A stretch of DNA of 64,000 nt, taken from the NCBI GenBank assembly GCA_030068525.1, contig JASJOS010000004.1:372001-436000 (forward strand). Direction: 5' to 3'. The DNA is from Xanthocytophaga flava (GTDB taxonomy: Bacteria > Bacteroidota > Bacteroidia > Cytophagales > 172606-1). Position 1 is the stretch's first letter. Every line of letters begins with the position of its first letter. The notes beneath the pieces are model-generated. The model saw only the letters and a list, made by a program, of their open reading frames with translations, ran no database searches and was not told the origin of the DNA. Shown here one piece after another: positions 26,829 to 35,300 of this stretch. The position numbers were made by a program, and so were the translations under genes.

Positions 26829-28824
26829 AACAGACTTTTCTTTATTGGCTACTCATATAGGACGGAATGTTCTCATTGTGGAAGATGAATTTGTAGTAGC
26901 CAATGATCTGGAGATTATCCTCGAAAAAGCGGAATATCAGGTTACCGGAATTGCATCTTCGGTACAAGAAGCCGTGGAGTTGATTGCCACACAGAAACCC
27001 GATGTTGTCTTACTGGATATTGTATTGCAAGGACAGCAAACAGGAATTGATTTAGCTGCGCAACTGAGTATGATGAGTATCCCTTTTATTTATCTGTCTG
27101 CCAACTCCAACCAAAGCATAGTAGAGGCAGCGAAAGCCACCCATCCGTATGGATTTCTGGTGAAGCCTTTTCGTGAAAAAGATGTATTAATAACTCTACA
27201 GATGGCTCTTTACCGGCATGCACACAGTGTGGAGACGTATCTGCGTAAGGAACAGACACTCCAAATTGCTCTTTCCGATACCTTTTCTTTACCAGGCGAA
27301 TGGAAACAGAAATTTTTGCAGGCTGCCCAACTCTTCCAGACATTCATTCCCTTTGATTTTCTGCTGGCCGGGATAATCACTGATCAGGAAGCCTACTCGT
27401 TAAGTGGTTTCTTCCGAATCGGTTTTGAAGAATATCAGTGCATAGGTATGAGTGATCTATCCCAGATGAGCGGATTTTCTCTGGAGAAAATTAACGATCT
27501 GTTGGCTAGCTACCCCCACATGGCCGCTGGCTTGTATAACGGAGATGCTTTCAGGGCACTAAGCCACAGCTACCCCTTTCCTCAACTGCTGGCCAAAACA
27601 TTCCGACTGGAATCAAATCTGATACTGCCCTTGCAACTGACCCAGGGAGGCATTTTTATCTTCTCTTTCTTTAGCCGTCAAGCCCATGTATTCAGTTCCA
27701 GACATCTTTCTTTACTCGAACACTTAAAAAATCCATTAACACTTACACTGGATCGCTTATTAGCCTTTGAGCAGATAGAAAAGCTAAAAGAAAAACTGGA
27801 ACAGGAAAATCACTATTTACAGGAGCAGGTAAAAACTTCTGCCAATTTTGAGGAGATGGTGGGAGCAAGCCGCTCTCTGCTTTCGGTATTCGATCAGGTT
27901 ACACAAGTGGCTTGTACCGATACGTCGGTGCTGATTCTGGGAGAAAGCGGCACCGGAAAGGAACTGATTGCCCGTTCTATTCACAATCTGTCTTCACGTA
28001 AAAGCAAGTTACTGGTGAAAGTAAATTGCGCAGCTCTGCCAGCTCACCTGATTGAATCAGAGTTGTTTGGACATGAGAAAGGCGCGTTTACCGGTGCTAT
28101 TGATAAGCGGATCGGTAAGTTTGAACTAGCCCATCAGGGAAGCATCTTTCTGGATGAAATTGGAGAAATGCCTCTGGAACTACAGGCCAAGCTACTACGG
28201 GTATTACAAGAAAAAGAAATAGAACGTCTGGGAGGAAGAGGTCCCATTAAAACTGATGTACGAATCATTGCGGCAACCAACCGCAATCTTGAAAAAGAAG
28301 TAGCAGAAGGTCGGTTCCGGCTGGATCTATATTACCGTCTGAATGTATTTCCTATTGCACTGCCTGCTCTCCGCGACCGGAGCGAGGATATCCCTTTATT
28401 AGCTAGCTTTTTTGCCCAGAAGCTTTGTAAGAAAATTGGTAAACAATTCTATGGAATCACAGAAAAGGCAATGGGTGAACTTTTACACTATCAATGGCCG
28501 GGAAATATTCGGGAACTGGAAAATATAATTGAACAGGCAGTTATTATCAATGACGGACAAAGCCCATTAGACCTGGGACGTCCACTGATCAATAAGATCT
28601 CTATTTCGGATCAGAGTATCCCACCTGCTTTGGGGGCTCCTAAGACTTTATCTGATGTGAAGCTGCTGCAACAGGAAACAGAAAGAGAGTATATTTTATC
28701 TGTTCTCAAGAAAGCTAACGGGCGTATACGTGGGAAAAACGGAGCGGCTGAACTACTCAACTTAAAACCGACCACACTGGAGTCACGTATGGAAAAACTG
28801 GGTATCCGTAAAGTAGACATCTGA
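26809..28824 (+). CDS. Sigma-54-dependent response regulator, NtrC family (pair 1)
   Basis: I chose the ATG at 26809 (671 residues), just before the receiver; an upstream in-frame start at 26773 would add 12 residues. Domains are a receiver (VLIVEDEFVVANDLEIILEK, phospho-Asp in VVLLDIVLQG, Lys in GFLVKPFREK; about 15-130), a GAF-like middle (about 150-330), and an AAA+ sigma-54 activation domain with Walker A GESGTGKELI, the GAFTGA loop and Walker B IFLDEIGEMP. A Fis-type HTH at the end reads GKNGAAELLNLKPTTLESRM. It should activate sigma-54 promoters after phosphorylation by the overlapping TPR kinase. Confidence 0.95.
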   Translation: MASRQNKTDFSLLATHIGRNVLIVEDEFVVANDLEIILEKAEYQVTGIASSVQEAVELIATQKPDVVLLDIVLQGQQTGIDLAAQLSMMSIPFIYLSANSNQSIVEAAKATHPYGFLVKPFREKDVLITLQMALYRHAHSVETYLRKEQTLQIALSDTFSLPGEWKQKFLQAAQLFQTFIPFDFLLAGIITDQEAYSLSGFFRIGFEEYQCIGMSDLSQMSGFSLEKINDLLASYPHMAAGLYNGDAFRALSHSYPFPQLLAKTFRLESNLILPLQLTQGGIFIFSFFSRQAHVFSSRHLSLLEHLKNPLTLTLDRLLAFEQIEKLKEKLEQENHYLQEQVKTSANFEEMVGASRSLLSVFDQVTQVACTDTSVLILGESGTGKELIARSIHNLSSRKSKLLVKVNCAALPAHLIESELFGHEKGAFTGAIDKRIGKFELAHQGSIFLDEIGEMPLELQAKLLRVLQEKEIERLGGRGPIKTDVRIIAATNRNLEKEVAEGRFRLDLYYRLNVFPIALPALRDRSEDIPLLASFFAQKLCKKIGKQFYGITEKAMGELLHYQWPGNIRELENIIEQAVIINDGQSPLDLGRPLINKISISDQSIPPALGAPKTLSDVKLLQQETEREYILSVLKKANGRIRGKNGAAELLNLKPTTLESRMEKLGIRKVDI

Positions 28825-29449
28825 GGCTTTCATTAAACGAACTATCCAATTTAATTTGAAGGATTTACACAAAATGGCGATTGGGTAAAAAACATTCAAT
28901 TTTCTATCAATCAGTGAGCTATCTCTTTTAAAATCAACTTTTGAACCAGATTTTTAATGGAGGCCAAAATAGGCTTATACTTCCTTTGTTTCAGTAGCCT
29001 ATTTTCATTGAAGAAATCCTTCAGAGACCTGTACGCTGCAAAAGGATTTTGCTTTTTGTGTAAAAAAAGGGAGCGGTTCAAACTACAAACACTCATTCTT
29101 AAGTTTAAGTCAAAACAATTAGCTGACAGCTAGTATAACCAAAAATAAGGGTACTAAAACTTTGCTTGCTATCATTCATAAAGGACAAACTGCTATCACA
29201 AGTATTCACTCCATTGATACGAAAAGGTTACTTCTAGGTCTACAGCGAACCCAAAAAGCTATTGCGGACTATGAGAGTAATACTTCTCACAGCCTCTATG
29301 ACATGTATAACATTAATAATCAGATATATAGTGATTGATGCCTGTATAAAATTAAATGTAGTGAGACTGTAAGCAGAGTGATAAAAAACTGTCTTTCCAT
29401 TGATGCCTTTGCACATACTAACAAATGCAGTGTAGATTTCATACTATGT
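28825..29449. other. 625-bp region between convergent signalling genes, with possible coding remnants
   Basis: On the plus strand the frame 29123-29338 is open (KTLLAIIHKGQTAITSIHSI, then DTKRLLLGLQRTQKAIADYE) and reads like protein, but it lacks a plausible start. On the minus strand a 61-codon ORF (28911-29096, MSVCSLNRSLFLHKKQNPFA) is also open. Neither matches a family I know. Both may be remnants of one lost gene region; I see no terminator with a good stem. Confidence 0.35.
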
Positions 29450-31120
29450 TCATTCTACATTGCATTCGTCCGTTTTATTACTTACCTGAGTGTTACCATT
29501 TTCCTGTAAGTTGGGCAAGGTAACAGTAAAAAGAGAGCCTTGGTTAGGATGGCTTTTCAGTGTAATGCTCCCACCCATACGTTCTACAGCCTGTTTAACA
29601 ATATACAGTCCTAAACCTGATCCCTCTGCTTTCTCATTGGCTCGAAAAAACATAGTAAATACCTTCTGCTGGTAGATTTCCTCAATTCCTTGTCCGTTAT
29701 CTTCTACTTTAATAATAGCTTCCCTTTCTTGCAGGCACACACAAATGCTGATCATACATCTGACCTCTTCTCTGCGGTATTTAATCGCATTTGCTATCAG
29801 GTTTTTCAGGACAATGCTGATTCTAAGTTCATCTCCATAAAAACTACGTGATGAAGGCAATTGCCGATAAATTTCTACTTTATCCATATCCGGCATATAC
29901 GAGATCTCCTCCAGACACTGCTCGATAATTTGGTTAAAGTTAATCGGCTTTGCTGTCACTGCGGTATTGACACTGCGCGAATGGGTCAGTACAGACCGGA
30001 TAAACTCGTCCAGACGTCCAATCCGGTTCCGGATTAAATCTACATAGACCTGTGCCTGTCCGTAAAGCTCTTCCTGTTCGAGTAGTGATAACAGACCCAC
30101 AATAGAAGCTATTGGAGAACGGATATCATGCGATACCTTATACACGTACTGATCCAGTTCTTCATTGGTCCTGCTCAAGCGTTCATTGGTAAACTGCAAT
30201 GTATCATTGGCAACAGAAAGCTGCTCGGTGAGCGTTTGTAACTGTTCAGAGAGTCTTTTCTGTTCTTCAATATCGGTATTGGTGCCAAACCATTCAATGA
30301 CCTGCCCCTGGGAGTCTTTCAGGGGCATTGCCCGAATCAAAAACCAGCGATAAATACCCTCTACATTCCGGATTCGGGCTTCGACCTGATGGAGATTGGT
30401 AGTATACAGGGCTTTCTGCCAGTGTTCTTGTAAAGTAGGTAAATCTTCAGGATGGAAAGCAGTTGCCCATCCATAGTTTTTAGATTGTTCCATGCTTAAT
30501 CCTGTATACTCTATCCATCGGCAATTGACATAGTCTACCAGCCCATCCGGAGTTGCTGTCCAGATCAGTTGCGGAATAGTTTCGGAAAGCAACTTAAACT
30601 TGTACTGACTTTCCAGCAATTCATCCTTAGCCTTTTTTTGCTTGGTAATATCCTCCATACAGCCAAGCATCTGATAAGACTCACCTTTTTCATTGTATAC
30701 GATATATCCCCGATCAAGAATAAAGTGATAGGTGCCTGTTTTATCAAAAAAACGGTAGCGTTCTATCCACTGATGCCCTTTACTGGCTATTACAGCAGTA
30801 ATACTGTCTCTGATACGGGCTCTGTCATAAGGATGAATATGGCCAAACCACCATTCGATATCAGGGCCAATGTCCTGGCTTGTATAGCCAAATAAGGTAG
30901 CAAAACCTTCATTTCTCCAAACCTGATTGGTGACCAGATCCCAGTCCCAGATAGCCTGACGGGTAGCCTTAGCAATGAGTGCAAAACGGGTATAACTCTG
31001 TGCAAGCAGTCTTTCCAACTGCTCAACCCGCGCTGATTCGTTTTGTGAAGTAATGCTCTCTGAAGCAACATTCAGTGGGAAAACGTTTTGTTCTTCTCCG
31101 GTCTGCTCGGCATTTTCCAT
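29450..31120 (-). CDS. PAS-PAS sensor histidine kinase
   Basis: This is a 556-residue soluble kinase. An N-terminal coiled segment (about 28-50) leads into a PAS_3 domain (50-165, with the ending LGCMEDITKQKKAK), a second PAS_3 (170-290, TATPDGLVDYVNCRWIEYTG and FGTNTDIEEQKR), a coiled coil (290-325), HisKA with His331 in YKVSHDIRSPIASIVG, and HATPase_c (NLIANAIKYR, DNGQGIEEIY, GSGLGLYIVKQA). The HisKA sequence resembles the phytochrome-type kinases that pair with Rcp1-like regulators. The leader and gene of such a regulator start about 430 bp further right, on the other strand. Confidence 0.95.
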   Translation of the reverse strand: MENAEQTGEEQNVFPLNVASESITSQNESARVEQLERLLAQSYTRFALIAKATRQAIWDWDLVTNQVWRNEGFATLFGYTSQDIGPDIEWWFGHIHPYDRARIRDSITAVIASKGHQWIERYRFFDKTGTYHFILDRGYIVYNEKGESYQMLGCMEDITKQKKAKDELLESQYKFKLLSETIPQLIWTATPDGLVDYVNCRWIEYTGLSMEQSKNYGWATAFHPEDLPTLQEHWQKALYTTNLHQVEARIRNVEGIYRWFLIRAMPLKDSQGQVIEWFGTNTDIEEQKRLSEQLQTLTEQLSVANDTLQFTNERLSRTNEELDQYVYKVSHDIRSPIASIVGLLSLLEQEELYGQAQVYVDLIRNRIGRLDEFIRSVLTHSRSVNTAVTAKPINFNQIIEQCLEEISYMPDMDKVEIYRQLPSSRSFYGDELRISIVLKNLIANAIKYRREEVRCMISICVCLQEREAIIKVEDNGQGIEEIYQQKVFTMFFRANEKAEGSGLGLYIVKQAVERMGGSITLKSHPNQGSLFTVTLPNLQENGNTQVSNKTDECNVE

Positions 31121-31549
31121 ATAGCACAGAAGAGTTAAACGATAAGGTAGTAATTTCTATAAGCACAAATGTGTTTCTATTATCTGAATCACCTTGATGG
31201 ATACTTCCCCGTTATAAATGACATCCACATCTTCCCAATATCCAGGGATATCTGATAGTGCCTTATTAACGTATTGTGTTACAAATAAGGCAGTAGTGCC
31301 CTACGAGCAATGAATACTTTCAGACTGGAAAAAAGTATGATATATTTTTCCAGTGGTCCTGGTCCATAGACTACCTGGGTTATGTCTATTGCTCGCCTAG
31401 CTATCTGTAAAAAAAGTATACCTCTGGTAGATTAACAAAAGGTGGGATTTGAATATAACCATTCTGATCAATCTGGGAATGGAAGCCTTTGACCTTACAG
31501 CATACAAAATAGGATTCGATATACATGAGACTTTCCTGAAAACGTAAAA
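31121..31549. other. Intergenic region, left part
   Basis: I see no gene here. The region separates the divergent PAS-PAS kinase (minus) from the Rcp1-like regulator (plus) and leads into the conserved leader at 31550-31934. Confidence 0.4.
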
Positions 31550-31934
31550 GAGTAATCGCAAATTTATTTGGGTAAAGTTGAAGATAGTATGAACTAATTA
31601 CTATCTTTATATAGTATATTGCTAGCACTCGCCAGTGTAGCCGCTTCTATTTCTATTACCTGTTATTTTTCTACCTACTTTATTTTCTATAAAACCCACT
31701 GGCACTAAAGCATATTGCTTTTGGAAAAGGTTCTGAATTGAACATTCCTGTTTTTGCCCGTTTTACTGTTCTTGTTTGTCTTTAGCCAAAACTGTTGTCT
31801 GTGCTGAAAATCTTCCTTGATAGCCACACCAGCAACCTCTACGCTTCATTCTCGCAACTACAATAGAACTAGTTAGTTTCTCTTCATTTGTCCGCCTGCT
31901 TCTACGTGGTTGCGGTTTACTCCCTGTTCATTTT
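31550..31934 (+). promoter_or_regulatory. Conserved 5' leader/promoter region of the Rcp1-like regulator (copy B)
   Basis: This is the counterpart of 16310-16679. The block 31761-31813 matches 16509-16561 at 52 of 53 positions, and the block around CAACTACAATAGAACTA also matches closely. The rest aligns with scattered changes and small indels. It is about 385 bp of shared non-coding sequence before the ATG. Confidence 0.7.
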
Positions 31935-32366
31935 ATGCACACAATTCTGATTGTAGACGACGATCCGGAAGACAAATTTCTCTTGCAGATCGCATTTAAA
32001 GAAAATCAAATTGCCAACCCATTGGTGTTTCTTAGTGATGGATTAGAGTTGATTCAGTATCTGGAACAAAGCCAGGATGCAGATCTTCCTCTTTACATAA
32101 TGCTGGATCTGAACATGCCCCGTATGAACGGTAGAGAGGCATTGATGAAACTCAAATCAGATACCAGTTGGTCTGCTATCCCTTTGCTGATTTACACTAC
32201 TTCTGCCAATATATCGGAGATTTGTGAATGCTACCGACTGGGAGCCAACTGTTATCTGATCAAGCCTTCAGACTATGAAGAATTGATTAGACTAGTAGCA
32301 CAAAACCATGCGTTCTGGTCACAAGCTGCTGTATTGTGTGAAGAATTGACTGTAACCTCTAAATAA
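31935..32366 (+). CDS. Single-domain response regulator, Rcp1-like (copy B)
   Basis: This 143-residue receiver-only protein has DDDPED acidic residues, the phospho-Asp in MLDLNMPRMNG, the Thr/Ser in IYTTSA and the Lys in LIKPSDYEE. It is the paralogue of 16680-17093; the first 60 codons are almost unchanged at the DNA level. Its stop lies 8 bp from the stop of the convergent 1733-residue kinase gene. The two genes therefore form a tail-to-tail regulator/kinase unit, and the regulator is the natural phosphoryl acceptor of that kinase. Confidence 0.95.
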   Translation: MHTILIVDDDPEDKFLLQIAFKENQIANPLVFLSDGLELIQYLEQSQDADLPLYIMLDLNMPRMNGREALMKLKSDTSWSAIPLLIYTTSANISEICECYRLGANCYLIKPSDYEELIRLVAQNHAFWSQAAVLCEELTVTSK

Positions 32367-32374
32367 AACCTGTT

Positions 32375-35300
32375 TTATCGCAGAGGCAAAATGATAGTGA
32401 TCAGGGTTCCATTACCAGGTGCAGATTCTATCTCTATCGTTCCTTCCAGCAGCTTTACCCGATCTTCAATTGTTTTCATACCAATGCCTTTGCCGGATTT
32501 ACTACTATCGGGTTTTGGGGTCTGGATTCCTTTACCGTTATCCTGAGCTTCTACATAAATAAACTGGTCGTCATGGGTAACTTCGATGCGGGCACGGGTA
32601 GCACCGGAATGTTTCACAATATTATTGGCTAATTCCTGTGCTATACGATAGATAGCTGCTTCGAGGTAATCGGGGAACCGTTCTTCTAATCCATGACAGG
32701 CAAACTCAATACCCGAACCTGAAAAGCGTGTACAAAAATCTTTAATCGCCTTATCCAGTCCATATTCTTTGAGCAGAATAGGAACCAGTTCATGCGAGGC
32801 TCGGCGGGTTTCTGCAATAGCATCCACAAGCATAGCTTCTGTTGCCCGAAGTGACTTTTGGACCATCGGTTTATCATTGGACTCAAGATACAGTTCGAGC
32901 TGATTCAGATTAAGTTTAGTCGCATATAGAATCTGTCCTACCCCGTTGTGCAACGATTCTGAGATGCGTCGGCGTTCTTCTTCCTGAGCTTCCAGAATGG
33001 CTAACAAAAGTTGTTTCTGTTGCTCAATCTGTATTTTGATATTCTCTTCTTCCAGCCGTTTGAGTTCACTGATATCCAGATCTACACCCACTACCCGCAT
33101 GGGCTTTCCTTCTGTATCATACATAACTGCACTTTTGACTTTAACCGTTACAGGTTTCTGATCCACTATCATATGCAATGTTTCCTCAAAAGGGCCTTCA
33201 CCATTCCGGATCTTATCTACCATTTTTTGGGCAAGAGGGTGATCCTGTCTGTCAACATAGTCCAGATACACTTCCAGAGGGATCTGACTACCAAGCGGCA
33301 AACTAAACAAACGATACATACCCTCTGACCAGTAAAAGGATTTTGTATCCAGATCATATTCCCAGCTTCCCATTGCCGCGACCTGTTCAGCTTGTTGTAA
33401 GATCATTAACCGTTTATGCAATTCCAACTCCACCAGTTTGCGTTCGGTTATATCCAGATTGGTAGCCACCACACCATCCTCCAGTTTGACAAACATACAG
33501 GTAAACCACTTATTAAATCCTTCAAATGGGTAGTAATACTCCATACCTTCAGCTTTACCAGTCTCTACCACACGAACTATAATGTCATAAATACCCACTT
33601 GTTGTATGCCCGGAAACTCCTGTGCATACAACTTCCCTTCCAGATCCATGCGACCGGTTTCCCGTTTGATTTCTTTGTTGGCAATCCGAATCCGAAAATC
33701 AACAATGTTGCCATTCTCATCCCGAACAGCCTTCATCACCGACATTCCCATCAGACTGGTATCAAATACCGATTGCAACAAATCGCGGCTTTCTTCCAGT
33801 TCTTTTGTCCGCTCGCTTACCTGCCTTTCCAGCATAGTATTGAATTCCTGGAGTTGCATCTGAGTCTGTAGGCGTTCAGTAATGTCTACAGCCATGCCTA
33901 CAATAAAGCGACGACCATCCCGAAGCACTCCCGGTGAGGAAGCACTGAAACTCCAGTGCCGCAACTGCCCGTGACGGGTCAGAATTGGAAAATCAATGTT
34001 GAGTGTACGCACATGGCCTTCGAATAAATGCTGCATATGAGATCTTACCTGATCAGCTCCCTGGCCGTAGGCTTTGGTGAGCCAGAACTCAAAGCTTGGT
34101 ACTTCCTGAAGGGAATATCCGGTCAGTTCTGTCCAACTGCGACTGATTTGAAGCACCTCTCCATCTTCAGCATGCATAATGATCGGAATAGGAGCCTCCT
34201 CCAGTGCCCTGCGAAACTGTTCCTCATTTTCGCGTAAGTTGGCTTCTGCTCTGGCTCTTTCTACCGCTCCCCAAGTACGTTCGGCTACCTCTTCGGCCAG
34301 ACTTACTTCAAAGTTTGTCCAGTTTCTGGGAGTAGATTGTACAATGCACAATATGCCAACAGGATTATTGTCTTTTATTACAGGTATGTTTATAAACGAG
34401 ATAACCTGCAAGGACACACATAACTCACGCAAGGATTCATCTACCAACTCAGTCACTTTTACATCCGGAACGATAAACGGCTTTGCCACATCGATAACCG
34501 TTTTGAAGATTGGCATAGTATGTAAGGGATACACATTGGCAACAGAAGGAAGTCCCTCTCGTGCAGCATCTCTGTATATAATAGCATGCCCTCCTTTTAT
34601 CTGGCAGTAATAGCATCTGTCTGAACCAAAATAATCCATTGTAACCTTGTTTGCTGTATGCTCGATCTCTATAGAATCATACAAGGGATGTAAAGCATCA
34701 CTAAGTTTGAGCAGAAAGGCTTTTCGGTCTTCGCTTTCCCGAAGGGTTTCTTCGGCTTGCTTTCGGTCGTGGATGTCGGTAGCGGCACCATACACTTTGA
34801 CTACATGACCGCTTGAGTCGCTAAGTGGCCAGGCACTGACAACAAACCAGCGATACTCGCCGTCATGGCGTCGTATTCGATGCTCCTGCCGTAAAGGTTT
34901 GCCAGTTGAAACTGCCTCACCATAGCGCTTCGCAGAGCTTTCTCTGTCATCAGGGTGAATGGTGTCTGTCCAGCCCCAGCCGATAGCCTGTTCAAAACTC
35001 TGTCCGGTATATTCCAGCCAACGATGGTTATACCAGTTGGTTGAGCCATCCGGTTCACTATCCCAAAGCAGATCGGGTACCAGATTGGTAATTGATTGAA
35101 GGCGCTTTTGCGACTCTCGCAAAGCTTTTTCTGCTTTGGCTTTTTCTACCGCTGCCCACGTGCGCTCTGCGGTTGCCTGTATCAAAGCAATTTCATTCTC
35201 TCTCCAGTTGCGGGGCGTTGCCTGATGGACAGACAGATCAGCTACCAACTTGCCGTTTTTGATAAGTGGCACTGCGGCAACTGCATGCACATTAATAGAA

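Noticed and set aside
28911-29096. 61-codon minus-strand ORF starting MSVCSLNRSLF
   Set aside because: No recognisable family, no partner gene and low-complexity Lys/Leu composition; kept only as a remark on the intergenic region.
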